DNA from: UBA3792 sp045114775
GTDB lineage: Bacteria; Bacillota; Clostridia; Christensenellales; CAG-138
Direction of reading: 5' to 3'
NCBI GenBank assembly: GCA_045114775.1
Contig: JBGULC010000024.1
Coordinates: 1 to 59,622 of the forward strand
DNA length: 59,622 bases
In this document: positions 9,377 through 16,666 of the stretch, piece by piece
Layout: each line of letters opens with the position of its first letter
Position numbering within the stretch: the first letter of the stretch is position 1
Position numbers and translations under genes: made by a program
The notes under the pieces: generated by a model
The model's input: only the letters and a program-made list of their open reading frames with translations
Databases searched by the model: none
Told to the model about the DNA's origin: nothing

Positions 9377-10010
9377 AGCCCTTCTCCTTGCAGATCTCAT
9401 AAACCGCCTGTCTTGCCCGCGTCAGATAGCTTCTGACCGTCACCTTCTTCACGCCGAGCAGCTTTGCAATCTCTTCATCCTTCATTTCCAGAAGGTACTT
9501 ATAGCGCAGCACGTCCTTCAGACTTTCCGGCAGGAAGGAAAACGCTTTCTGCACCGACTCTGCGTCGATCTTCAAAAGCGCCTGTTCCTCTACCGAGACG
9601 CCCTTGTCCGGCAGCTCGTAGGGATATTCGTCGCTGTCGATGCTTCCGGATATCATTTTGCTTTTTGCTTTCTGGGCGCGCAAGTAATCAATACACTTCC
9701 TTTTAACACACATAACGATGTAAAAGGGCAAAGTGTTGCATGGAACTTTGTAAATCTTATCGAGATTCCTTGCAAAGTAAACGAAAGTATCCTGTATTAC
9801 ATCTTCAACTGCAGCATCATCATAAAGCATGGACTTTGCCTTTTGACGCATCGCCTCGTAGTTTTCAATGTACAGGTTACCTAAAAACGCCCGATCCGAC
9901 TCGTTTTCAATTGTCGCAAGGATCAGCGGTAAAATACGGTCATCCTCCGTAAATACGTTGCCTAAATTATACCATATTTCGCGCATTTTTGAACGGTGCA
10001 TTTGCAACAT
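9369..10010 (-). CDS. RNA polymerase sigma factor, ECF/sigma-70 family
   Basis: The core shows region 2 (YENYEAMRQKAKSML, then AAVEDVIQDTFVYFARNL) and region 4 (LPESLKDVLRYKYLLEMKDEEIAKLLGVKKVTVRSYLTRAR), so it directs polymerase to alternative promoters. The start is uncertain. In-frame ATGs at 10010, 10001 and 9986 have no ribosome site, and a TATAAT (minus strand, 9971-9966) lies between them and the conserved domain. A GGAGG at 9948-9944 points to an ATT codon at 9935 (protein start ILPLILATIE), which is where related proteins begin. I list the longest frame. It is cotranscribed with the DUF4367 protein downstream. Confidence 0.85.
   Translation of the reverse strand: MLQMHRSKMREIWYNLGNVFTEDDRILPLILATIENESDRAFLGNLYIENYEAMRQKAKSMLYDDAAVEDVIQDTFVYFARNLDKIYKVPCNTLPFYIVMCVKRKCIDYLRAQKAKSKMISGSIDSDEYPYELPDKGVSVEEQALLKIDAESVQKAFSFLPESLKDVLRYKYLLEMKDEEIAKLLGVKKVTVRSYLTRARQAVYEICKEKGYV
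9966..9993 (-). promoter_or_regulatory. Promoter of the sigma-factor gene
   Basis: TATAAT (9971-9966) is preceded after 16 bases by TTCAAA (9993-9988). If used, transcription starts near 9960, downstream of every ATG in the frame, which favours the ATT start at 9935 with its GGAGG. Confidence 0.5.
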
Positions 10011-10035
10011 AATTGCAATATCTGTGAAAACAAAA

Positions 10036-10064
10036 GAGCCGAAACGGGATTACCGTTCCGGCTC
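10036..10064 (-). terminator. Terminator overlapping the relaxase stop codon
   Basis: The stem GAGCCG (10036-10041) pairs with CGGCTC (10059-10064), extended by an inner ACGG/CCGT pairing, and TTTTGTTTT follows on the minus strand. The stop codon of the relaxase (10052-10050) lies inside the loop. It marks the last transcribed end of the mobile element on this side. Confidence 0.8.
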
Positions 10065-11564
10065 GTTTCTGTGTGTGCACTGTTTCTGCTGCTCTTTGAT
10101 CGGATGCTTGCGCTCGTATTCGCGCTGCAACTCAGTTCTCAAAAGGTTCAACAGTCGCGGTGCGTCCTTTCGGATGCGTTTGACGCGCTTGACACGATTC
10201 CGCAGTCCCGTGATCTCTTTGGTGATCGCCGCGCGCTGTTCCTTGTTCTCTGCAAGCACAGTAGGATCGGTCTCGTGCCGGATCTGATTGCGAACCTTGC
10301 CGCGCTCGGTTTCCAATGCGGCGATCTGCGCTTCCGTTTGCACAATGGCCCGATCCAGATCGTCCGGCGTGTGCAGCTTGTTCTCTTTCAGAAACCGTTG
10401 ATCGGAACAGAACTGCGCGTAGTTCTTCAGCTCGTGTCGCAGATCGGCAGACAGGATCACTTCTTTGGCGTAATGGCTTGCAAGCTCGATCAGCGCGATC
10501 AGGATCGCAAAGATCGCATCTACCAGAATGGTAACGGTGTCATGCGTATGATTCATTTCATACACAAGCCCGTCCAGATACTTGTCGATCTCCGAGCGCG
10601 GTTCTTTCGGCGGGTGCGCCTGCTCGTAGTCCATTTGCCGATATAACTCTTTCAGCGGCGTTCTTGCCCGCTTGTACTGCTTCATCTCCACAACAGTCGT
10701 AATCAAAACGGCGCTGTCGCTGATGTGCGGCTTGTGGTTCTGATACTTGTACCGGAACTCCGGATCTGCCTCGTTCCGATCCCAGCGCTCATAGATCGCT
10801 TCGTCTGTATAGCCGAGCCGATCCAAGCGAACGGCTCTCTGCCAGCCATCGGCTTTTACCGACATACGGATCGGGTCGATCGTATAGCCCTTTGCCTGCA
10901 TCTGCTGATAGAATTGTTCCCAGTTCATACTGTAGTTGAGACAGTACTCCACGTCCTGTTTCAACTGCTGCCGGTGCGTCGGCTGTCCACGCTGTTCCCA
11001 CCAATGCGCGCCTTTGGACTGACCGCCGTAAAACTTCGCGTTTTGCAAAACTGACAGCCCGTGTTCCTTACATATCGCGTCCGAGATCTCCCGCAGATCG
11101 TAATGCTGGGATATCTGATTCCGGAACTTCTTTCCATCCTTGAAAGAAATGGAATTCACCACAAAATGATTGTGCAGATTATCCGTATTCAGGTGTGTGG
11201 TGACAAGGATCTGGTAGTCCTTACCCCACATCCTCCTTGCGGTCTCGATTCCGATCTTGTGACACTGCTCCGGTGTTAGCTCGTCCGTTTTGAATGACTG
11301 GTACCCGTGATACGCAACAACCTTCCCGCGCTCACCGTATTTTCGTTTGACCGCCATCATCTCTTCGTAGGCAAATGCCGCGGAACAATTCACGCCGGAA
11401 ACGTATTTCTTTTCATCGGTCTTGTTATCGTTCTCCGTATATCGGAGCGCCTGATACAAGTCCTCATCAAGATACTCCTTTGCCGTGGTCTTGTCCGGAT
11501 TGTCGGCATAATCCAATACCTTCTTGAGCTTGCCCCGGACAGACCAGAATCCTGTGGTTGCCAT
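10050..11564 (-). CDS. Relaxase/mobilization nuclease, MobA/VirD2 (PF03432) type
   Basis: The 504-residue protein starts at ATG 11564, preceded by GAAGGTGAAAAC. The relaxase domain occupies roughly residues 1-170. The metal-binding motif is at residues 124-133 (H-LNTDNL-HNH), and a candidate active tyrosine is Tyr19. The rest is rich in Lys, Arg and Glu, with a predicted hydrophobic helix near residue 345 and a coiled coil in the last 120 residues. In the family the enzyme nicks oriT and pilots the strand through a type IV channel encoded by a helper. No coupling protein or mating channel is present here, so the element is mobilizable rather than conjugative. The mobC stop is 4 bases upstream. 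Confidence 0.9.
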   Translation of the reverse strand: MATTGFWSVRGKLKKVLDYADNPDKTTAKEYLDEDLYQALRYTENDNKTDEKKYVSGVNCSAAFAYEEMMAVKRKYGERGKVVAYHGYQSFKTDELTPEQCHKIGIETARRMWGKDYQILVTTHLNTDNLHNHFVVNSISFKDGKKFRNQISQHYDLREISDAICKEHGLSVLQNAKFYGGQSKGAHWWEQRGQPTHRQQLKQDVEYCLNYSMNWEQFYQQMQAKGYTIDPIRMSVKADGWQRAVRLDRLGYTDEAIYERWDRNEADPEFRYKYQNHKPHISDSAVLITTVVEMKQYKRARTPLKELYRQMDYEQAHPPKEPRSEIDKYLDGLVYEMNHTHDTVTILVDAIFAILIALIELASHYAKEVILSADLRHELKNYAQFCSDQRFLKENKLHTPDDLDRAIVQTEAQIAALETERGKVRNQIRHETDPTVLAENKEQRAAITKEITGLRNRVKRVKRIRKDAPRLLNLLRTELQREYERKHPIKEQQKQCTHRNEPER

Positions 11565-11568
11565 GTTT

Positions 11569-11943
11569 TCACCTTCTTCCGAACAGTTTGCGCTTGGGCT
11601 TCGGCTCCGGCTGCTGTGGTTTCGGTTCTTCCTTCTCGGTAGGTAAACTCGCCTTACCGGTCAAAATGTTCTTCATGTCCGTCAGTACGGCAAGCGCCAC
11701 TTCGTTGACGTCCTTCGCATACGGCGCTCTTGTCAGCCGATCCAGCTTTTCACAGCATACAAAGAAGGCGTCGGGCAGCACCGCTTTCGGCTCGCTGTCC
11801 AATGCCCGCTGTCGCAGATATTCACTTGCAGTTATGCCGCACCTTTTCGCGGCGCGGTCGATTTGTTCTTTTTGTTTTTCTGTCAGTCGAACCTCGATCC
11901 GGGTTCGCGGTTTCCTGTTTTCGATAAGCATCATTCCTTTCAT
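11569..11943 (-). CDS. mobC: MobC-type relaxosome accessory protein
   Basis: The product has about 124 residues. It begins with a ribbon-helix-helix segment (RIEVRLTEKQKEQIDRAAKR) followed by GITASEYLRQRAL, the signature of plasmid MobC proteins that open DNA near nic for the relaxase. The C-terminal tail is Pro/Lys/Glu-rich. The start is one of three ATGs at 11943, 11934 and 11931. AAAGGA lies just before 11934 and 11931, so the protein may be 3-4 residues shorter. It is placed 4 bases before the relaxase gene, and the candidate oriT lies directly upstream. Confidence 0.85.
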   Translation of the reverse strand: MKGMMLIENRKPRTRIEVRLTEKQKEQIDRAAKRCGITASEYLRQRALDSEPKAVLPDAFFVCCEKLDRLTRAPYAKDVNEVALAVLTDMKNILTGKASLPTEKEEPKPQQPEPKPKRKLFGRR

Positions 11944-12059
11944 ATTTGATTTACGCAAAGCGCGTTCCGGGGGTTAGGGGGTGTCCCCTTAAAGCAGGAA
12001 AGACGGCGATAAGCTATGCATGCCGCGCGCCGTCTTTCGGCATTTGTCCGGACAAATGC
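11944..12059. other. Candidate oriT with 11-bp inverted repeat
   Basis: Directly upstream of mobC are an 11-bp perfect inverted repeat (GAAAGACGGCG, 11998-12008; complement 12028-12038; 19-base spacer), a G/C-run motif whose minus strand reads ACACCCCCTAACCCCC, and a 20-bp palindrome (12040-12059). An inverted repeat flanked by an unusual C-rich tract next to mobC is the normal position and form of oriT in MOBP-type elements. The nic site itself cannot be fixed from sequence. Confidence 0.4.
12040..12059. repeat. 20-bp perfect palindrome
   Basis: GCATTTGTCC is followed at once by its complement. The central TTGTCCGGACAA is the inside-out form of the hairpin at 17732-17756, whose core reads GGACAA-g-TTGTCC. 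Confidence 0.7.
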
Positions 12060-12250
12060 CCTGCTTGCTAACCTCTGCGACAGAAAAAAGAGCCTGCGAC
12101 AACGGGTCCCGAATACCCATCGCCGCAGCGTGTGCAATAGATACATATTTCTGTGATCGGCGGAGATAATGCAACTCATGAAGCCGGTGCAAGATCTTCG
12201 CCGCACGAGAAAGCACAGCGATTTTGCCGATCCATTGGCTGCGGCAAAGA

Positions 12251-12279
12251 GAAAATGTCGCCAACTTGGCGACACTTTC
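12251..12279. repeat. Element hairpin B
   Basis: Fourteen-bp arms with one mismatch close on a single base: GTCGCCAA (12257-12264), C, then the complement to 12273, extended by GAAA/TTTC outer pairs. The centre CCAA-c-TTGG is shared with other hairpins of the element. It lies in the 475-bp gene-free stretch between mobC and the parM operon. Confidence 0.75.
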
Positions 12280-12302
12280 CGCATCCGTTTTTTGAAATAA
12301 TC

Positions 12303-12319
12303 CCCGGCAAGTTGTCGGG
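12303..12319. repeat. Element hairpin C
   Basis: Eight-bp arms (CCCGGCAA, 12303-12310) with one G-T pair close on a single G. The centre is CAA-g-TTG, as in hairpins I3 and I4. Confidence 0.6.
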
Positions 12320-12330
12320 AATAAAGGCAA

Positions 12331-12360
12331 CTGAGCGGTGCGAATAGTCGCACCACTCAG
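12331..12360. repeat. Element hairpin D
   Basis: Thirteen-bp arms with one mismatch and an ATAG loop. The inner stem GGTGCGA/TCGCACC is the same as in hairpin E, with a different outer stem (CTGAG/CTCAG). Confidence 0.75.
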
Positions 12361-12372
12361 CCCTCCGCAACG

Positions 12373-12402
12373 AAAAATGGTGCGAAAAGTCGCACCACTT
12401 TT
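12373..12402 (-). terminator. Hairpin E, terminator of the parM operon
   Basis: The stem GGTGCGA (12379-12385) pairs with TCGCACC (12390-12396) around an AAAG loop, with A-tract and T-tract flanks on both sides. On the minus strand it lies 16 bases past the stop at 12419 and is followed by TTTTT, so it can work as an intrinsic terminator. Confidence 0.75.
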
Positions 12403-12418
12403 TCTCTCTGCTCCATCG

Positions 12419-12736
12419 TCAGCACCAGTTTTCCAAGAAGTCTTCCGCATATTCCAGATTCTTTTTCAGCGTTTCTTCATCCGGAACGGTTTCCGCGCTC
12501 TTGCTTCCGATCACGCCAACCGGAACATCCGCAAGCGCGTCGAGTACGATCTCCGCAACGCGCAGCGCAAACTGTTCCTGCCGATCTTTCTCTGTCTGCT
12601 GCTCACCGTATGCACAGATGGCATTCAGAATGAACTGCGTCCGCTGTCCGACGGGAACGGCAAGCAATGTTTCCTTCGCTTTCCGATCCAATTCCTTCTC
12701 CAAATTGAACCGGAGGTTTCTGCACTCAATGACCAT
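12419..12736 (-). CDS. Small partner of the ParM-like ATPase (probable adaptor)
   Basis: The product has 105 residues and starts at ATG 12736, overlapping the ParM-like gene by 11 bases, with GAGGGA upstream. The N-terminal third (MVIECRNLRFNLEKELDRKA) could form a strand-helix DNA-binding unit of ribbon-helix-helix type. The rest is acidic and helical. In ParM/StbA loci the downstream small gene encodes the DNA-binding adaptor (ParR/StbB), and position and size suit that role. There is no recognisable sequence identity to ParR, so this is inferred from context. Confidence 0.6.
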   Translation of the reverse strand: MVIECRNLRFNLEKELDRKAKETLLAVPVGQRTQFILNAICAYGEQQTEKDRQEQFALRVAEIVLDALADVPVGVIGSKSAETVPDEETLKKNLEYAEDFLENWC

Positions 12737-13655
12737 TCCGATCCCTCATGTTCAGCGTGTTTTCGCCGAGTTGCTCATACCCCTTCGCCGAAGCGCAAAT
12801 ATCATCGTTGAACGTCACGCGCTTTTTGTCGTATTCTGCAAAGTTCCGGATCAGGCAACCGCCGCCACCGACGATATAGAGGTTCATGACCTTTGCGTTG
12901 TACTCGTGCGATCGGAGAATTTGGAACACGCCCTGCACATACTCCTTTGCGACCTTTTCCATGACGGATAGATAATCCTCGGAAGCGTCTGCCGAGCCGT
13001 GGATCAGATAGTCCGTAATCGTTTCCTCCGGCACTTTCTCATGGAATGTATCCATGAGCGTGTCCTTGATACTGCCGACGCATTGCTTGACGCCGTATTC
13101 TTCCGTCCACATACGGGACGGATCGGGTTTACCGTTCCGAAGAAGCATCAGGTTCATGGTGCCGTTGCCGATGTCGCAAAGCATAGTCGTACCGGGGAGC
13201 GATACCGACGAACCGAAGATCGCGGCATACCCCTGCGGATAGATCTCGCATCCGACGAAGTGTACCGTGTACTGCTTGAACTTGAACAGGAACATAACCG
13301 TTTCGTTCTGCAAAAGATACGCGCGGAACGCTTCCTTTTGCGTGCCCGCCCATTTCAAAGGCAACCCGACGGCAAGGAATACGTCTGCCACCGAAATACT
13401 CGCATCTTCCATCTCCATAGCGATACCGGCGAGAGTGAGAAGATAATAGTCGAGATCGGCGGTCTTGACCGCGTCATACGCCTTATGCCCAACGCCGACC
13501 GTGTAATACCGATCCTCATAAACGAGAAGATTCTCGTTGAAGGTCGGCTCTCCGTCGTGGGCGATCAGCCCGGACGGGAAACAATGGTTTGCGGTCTTGA
13601 CGTTGCCGAAGCCATGATCGACCGCGATGATAAACGTGTTGTTGTGTCGCTTCAT
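12726..13655 (-). CDS. ParM/StbA-family actin-like ATPase
   Basis: I start at ATG 13655, behind GGAAGGTGATAAC, giving 309 residues; the open frame extends far upstream through hairpin DNA and is not coding there. Actin-fold motifs are visible: phosphate-1 loop VDHGFGNVKT (residues 12-21), phosphate-2 loop LCDIGNGTMNLML (159-171), and an adenosine-binding VGGGGCLI near residue 265. In plasmids such filaments push sister copies apart using a DNA-bound adaptor. Its presence without a replication gene suggests stabilisation of a circular intermediate, or an origin from a plasmid. The adaptor-like gene overlaps its 3' end. Confidence 0.85.
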   Translation of the reverse strand: MKRHNNTFIIAVDHGFGNVKTANHCFPSGLIAHDGEPTFNENLLVYEDRYYTVGVGHKAYDAVKTADLDYYLLTLAGIAMEMEDASISVADVFLAVGLPLKWAGTQKEAFRAYLLQNETVMFLFKFKQYTVHFVGCEIYPQGYAAIFGSSVSLPGTTMLCDIGNGTMNLMLLRNGKPDPSRMWTEEYGVKQCVGSIKDTLMDTFHEKVPEETITDYLIHGSADASEDYLSVMEKVAKEYVQGVFQILRSHEYNAKVMNLYIVGGGGCLIRNFAEYDKKRVTFNDDICASAKGYEQLGENTLNMRDRNGH

Positions 13656-13727
13656 GTAGTTATCACCTTCCTTTGTGCTCGTAAATTTTCCGTTTCCGGA
13701 AGAAGCGACGGTAAAGAAACATTCCCG

Positions 13728-13758
13728 AGAAATTCGCGCCAACTTGGCGCGAATTTCT
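13728..13758. repeat. Element hairpin F1
   Basis: Perfect 15-bp arms (AGAAATTCGCGCCAA, 13728-13742) close on a single C. The centre CCAA-c-TTGG is the same as in hairpin B, but the middle stem differs. First of five hairpins in the 332-bp space between the recombinase and parM-like genes. Confidence 0.8.
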
Positions 13759-13777
13759 GTGGTGCGATACGAATCCG

Positions 13778-13804
13778 GAATTGTGCGCCATTGGATCACA
13801 ATTC
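13778..13804. repeat. Element hairpin F2
   Basis: The outer arms GAATTGTG (13778-13785) and CACAATTC (13797-13804) enclose CCA-t-TGG, with a 2-base internal mismatch on each side. Confidence 0.65.
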
Positions 13805-13813
13805 TCTCGTCAA

Positions 13814-13845
13814 GCAACTTCTGCCCCACTTGGGCAGAAAGTTGC
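13814..13845. repeat. Element hairpin F3
   Basis: Thirteen-bp arms starting GCAACTTCTGCCC (13814-13826) pair with 13832-13845, with one bulged A and a CACTT loop. The outer AACTT/AAGTT is shared with I1, I4 and G. Confidence 0.7.
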
Positions 13846-13854
13846 GATGCTGTC

Positions 13855-13885
13855 TTAACTTCGCGCCCAGTGGGCACGAAGTTAA
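13855..13885. repeat. Element hairpin F4
   Basis: Outer arms TTAACTTCG/CGAAGTTAA (13855-13863, 13877-13885) and inner GCCCA-g-TGGGC are separated by one mismatch. It has the same layout as F3 with a different middle stem. Confidence 0.75.
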
Positions 13886-13904
13886 AACGCAGGGTAAAGA
13901 AACA

Positions 13905-13930
13905 GCCGATCCGTAAAATTACGAATCGGC
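13905..13930 (-). terminator. Hairpin F5, possible end of the recombinase transcript
   Basis: The stem GCCGAT-CGTAA (13905-13916, one mismatch) pairs with 13919-13930. It lies 58 bases past the recombinase stop. There is no good T-tract, so termination is doubtful; it may instead be another member of the hairpin set. Confidence 0.4.
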
Positions 13931-13987
13931 GGCAAGAAAGCCCTGTATGCTGTTTTTCTGTTGTTGAGAATGCGACCGCGGCGGATC

Positions 13988-15787
13988 TCATTCCGTTATT
14001 TCCGGCTTCTCCTTTGCCTTTTGCGGCTTGCGCTTGTTGTGATAATAATTCCGATTGTACTCCCGGCGTTTCATCTTTTCCTCAAGTGCCTTCTGATCCG
14101 CTTCCGTCGTCGGCGTGAAGACGACTGTTTCCGGAAGCTCGAATTTTCCGATGTACTTCAGAAAGATCTCGACCTCCTGCACGCGTTCGACGCCGCTTTT
14201 GTCCGGCGCATGCACCAGAATCTTATCCACAAATTCCAGTATCATATCGTCGGTCAGTACCGAAAAATCCGTATACTTCCGCGCAAGCGCAAGGAACTTC
14301 TCGCTGCGATCCGCGTCCGATTCCACAGAATCCAGAGTTGCCTGATCGGCAGCAATCGACGCTTTCAGCTGCGCCTGCTCGGATTCATACTGCTGAACGA
14401 GCTGCTCATAACGGGCAAACGGAATGTGATCCAGCGCGTATTCCTCGAATAAGCGGGAAATGGTTTTGTCCAGCTCACCGCTGCGCTTTTCTGCCTTTGC
14501 GATGCGTTTTCTGACGTCCTTTGAATCATCGGTCTGCCTTTTTTGCGACTGCTCCCGCATTTTCAGCAAGAAATCATCGGGGTTTGCAATCGCATATGCG
14601 GACGATGTGCGCACCGTGTCCAGAATCAGCGATCGCAGCACATTTGTCCGGATGTAGTGTCCGGAACATTGACGGTCGGTATAATTCTTGGTGAGCGAAT
14701 ACGTCGCGCAGTTATAATTGTCATACAGATACAAACCGGAATCCGGGTCGATCTCGCCGCCGTGCTTCTTTGCCCATTGTCCGCCACGGTGATTGTGCAT
14801 CTTCTGTCCGCAATCCGCGCAATAGACCAAGCCCGTCAGCACGTTGACAGCGCCGGTCGTATCGATCCTGCGGATCGTTTCGCGCAGCTTCTGCACAGCG
14901 TCGAAGGTTTCCTGATCAATGATGGCTTCATGCGTGTTTTCAATGATCTGCCAATCGGAAGGATTGTTTTTGACATAATGCTTGTCCTTATACGATTCCT
15001 TCTGTGTGCGAAAATTGACCGTATGTCCCAGATACTCCTGACGGGAAAGGATATTGGCGACCGTCTTGGATTCCCAATCATAGGGTCGTTCCAGGCATTT
15101 CGGATGTCGGCTCTTCTGAATGCCGTGCGTCTCCAGATAATAGGACGGGCGTTCGATCTTTTCGTCGCGCAGCGCCTTTGCAATCATCAGCGGTCCGTTG
15201 CCGGAAAGCGCCATCAGAAAGATGCGCTTGACGACCGCCGCCGCTTCCTCGTCAATCAGAAGATGATGCTTTTCGGCGGGATCCTTCCTGTACCCATAGA
15301 TTGCGGAGTTGCTGGTAGGCAAGCCGGCCCTGCCGCGCGCCTGATATGCCTGTTTTTGCTTTCGGCTGCAATCGCGCAAATACCATTCGTTCATGATATT
15401 CAGGAATGGTGCAAACTCGCTGCTTTGCTGATCGGCGCTGTCTACATTGTTTGCAATGGCAATGAAGCGAACATGATGCTGTCGGAAAAAGACTTCGGTA
15501 TAAAACCCCGTCTGCAGATAATCTCTGCCGACGCGGCTCATATCCTTCACAATGACCGTCCCGACCCTGCCCGCTTCGATGTCGGCAATCATGCGTTTCC
15601 ATTCAGGGCGCTCAAAATTACCGCCGGACCAGCCGTCGTCTGTGTAGTGTTTGCAGTTTCCGAATCCGTGCTGTTTTGCGAAATCAGTAAGAATGCGTTT
15701 TTGCGTAACGATAGAATTGCTTTCGCCGGAAAGCTCGTCGTCGCGGGACAAACGCTCGTAAAGTGCTGTGATAGTAGATGTTTTCAT
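13988..15787 (-). CDS. Large serine recombinase (TnpX-like)
   Basis: I start at ATG 15787 behind AAAGGACG, giving 599 residues. The catalytic resolvase domain begins LYERLSRDDE with nucleophile Ser14, followed by the conserved KDMSRVGRDYL at 81-91. A recombinase domain, a zinc ribbon (Cys323/Cys326 and a later Cys pair near 365-382), a long coiled coil (about 400-510) and a DUF4368-like tail follow. Such enzymes excise and integrate elements through a circular form at short attachment sites. The upstream tnpW gene overlaps its start by 4 bases. As the only integrase in the block it should mobilise the whole element. Confidence 0.95.
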   Translation of the reverse strand: MKTSTITALYERLSRDDELSGESNSIVTQKRILTDFAKQHGFGNCKHYTDDGWSGGNFERPEWKRMIADIEAGRVGTVIVKDMSRVGRDYLQTGFYTEVFFRQHHVRFIAIANNVDSADQQSSEFAPFLNIMNEWYLRDCSRKQKQAYQARGRAGLPTSNSAIYGYRKDPAEKHHLLIDEEAAAVVKRIFLMALSGNGPLMIAKALRDEKIERPSYYLETHGIQKSRHPKCLERPYDWESKTVANILSRQEYLGHTVNFRTQKESYKDKHYVKNNPSDWQIIENTHEAIIDQETFDAVQKLRETIRRIDTTGAVNVLTGLVYCADCGQKMHNHRGGQWAKKHGGEIDPDSGLYLYDNYNCATYSLTKNYTDRQCSGHYIRTNVLRSLILDTVRTSSAYAIANPDDFLLKMREQSQKRQTDDSKDVRKRIAKAEKRSGELDKTISRLFEEYALDHIPFARYEQLVQQYESEQAQLKASIAADQATLDSVESDADRSEKFLALARKYTDFSVLTDDMILEFVDKILVHAPDKSGVERVQEVEIFLKYIGKFELPETVVFTPTTEADQKALEEKMKRREYNRNYYHNKRKPQKAKEKPEITE

Positions 15788-15975
15788 GAAGTCGTCCTTT
15801 CTTGGCACGGACGACCTCTCTGTGGTGTATTCATTATATCACATCCTGCATCATTTGCAAGCGTTTCCCTGGAAATCAACCGAAGAATCCGATCTTCGAG
15901 CGTCATAGTGCCGGTTTCGTCGAAATGCACGTTGACGATGTATTTCGTGTTGCCGATGCGTTTGATCAATTTCAT
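15784..15975 (-). CDS. tnpW: Transposon-encoded TnpW family protein, copy 1
   Basis: The product has 63 residues; the conserved part is IKRIGNTKYIVNVHFDETG followed by TLEDRILRLI, the TnpW signature. It overlaps the recombinase start by an ATGA. The ribosome site AAAGGAGGT is 13 bases before the ATG, farther than usual. A second frame (ATG near 16,045, with its own GGAG) runs through this site and overlaps tnpW, so a short leader peptide could couple translation. The function of TnpW is unknown. A second, more typical copy is at 19668. Confidence 0.8.
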   Translation of the reverse strand: MKLIKRIGNTKYIVNVHFDETGTMTLEDRILRLISRETLANDAGCDIMNTPQRGRPCQERTTS

Positions 15976-16096
15976 GAAGCGGTCGTGTACCTCCTTTGTT
16001 CGTATTTGTTCCTTTGGTATTTGTTTGGCTGTTGATTGTTATCATTTTGTTTTTCTCCATTTCTGAAATTGAATTTGTTGATGGTGTGCTCTTCCG

Positions 16097-16123
16097 AACT
16101 TCTGCTCATGATGGACAGAAGTT
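16097..16123. repeat. Element hairpin G
   Basis: Eight-bp arms AACTTCTG (16097-16104) and CAGAAGTT (16116-16123) enclose a short TCA-tga-TGG core. The outer AACTT and the CTTCTG stem match hairpin F3. Confidence 0.7.
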
Positions 16124-16330
16124 GCGGTGCGATACGTGGGCAAGCGCTCACCGTCATCCCACATACGGCGATGCCTGTCCGGTCGATGCCGTTCCGTTCC
16201 CGTCCGCAGACGGTGCGATACAAATGCTCCTTTTCGAACGGCAAAAGAAAAGCCAGCCCGCAAGCTGACCGAAGAATGCCGTTCTATTTGGTTTTCTTAC
16301 GTCCCGTTCCCGCTGCGGCGGTGCGTATAT

Positions 16331-16355
16331 GCTGAACCTCAAAAGTGAGGACAGT
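16331..16355. repeat. Element hairpin with AAAG loop
   Basis: CCTCA (16337-16341), AAAG, TGAGG (16346-16350), extended by outer CTG/CAG pairs. The loop is the same as in hairpin E. Confidence 0.5.
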
Positions 16356-16415
16356 TGTATAGAATGGTGGGAGTAGTTATCATACTATGAAATCAGTCCT
16401 CAAAGCAGTAGATCA

Positions 16416-16436
16416 CGGTGCTCCAATGGAGCACCG
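16416..16436. repeat. Element hairpin H1
   Basis: Perfect 10-bp arms CGGTGCTCCA (16416-16425) close on a single A. The core CCA-a-TGG resembles F2 and F4. Confidence 0.75.
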
Positions 16437-16439
16437 CAG

Positions 16440-16462
16440 CTGCGTCAAAAAAGTGGACGCAG
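16440..16462. repeat. Element hairpin H2
   Basis: Seven-bp arms CTGCGTC/GACGCAG with an A-rich 9-base loop, placed directly after H1. Confidence 0.55.
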
Positions 16463-16666
16463 TATTCATTTACCGTTTCGCCTCACTTAAAACCGATCCA
16501 CGAAAAAGCGTCCCTTTCACCTATAAAAGCAACTTCTACCCCCTGATTGTTCCTGCAAAAATAATATATTTTCTTCTGCGATGGATTCTGTCCATTTTAT
16601 GGAATGTTTATTTCGGTAGAATGGGCTTGAAGAATCGGAAAGCAGTCGGTTGGGAGGTGATGGAAC

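Larger units (their letters stand above)
15976..16666. other. Gene-free divergent region of the element
   Basis: This 691-bp stretch separates the tnpW-recombinase operon (leftward) from the sigma-like gene (rightward). I see no convincing gene. It holds four inverted repeats (16097-16123, 16331-16355, 16416-16436, 16440-16462) and a repeated word GGTGCGATACG at 16,126 that also occurs at 13,761. Promoters for both directions and possibly the recombinase attachment site should be here, but none stands out clearly. Confidence 0.5.

Noticed and set aside
15851..16060. Minus-strand frame overlapping tnpW
   Set aside because: It has a fair ribosome site but runs through tnpW in another frame with Arg/His/Gln-rich content. 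At most a short leader peptide; not listed as a gene.
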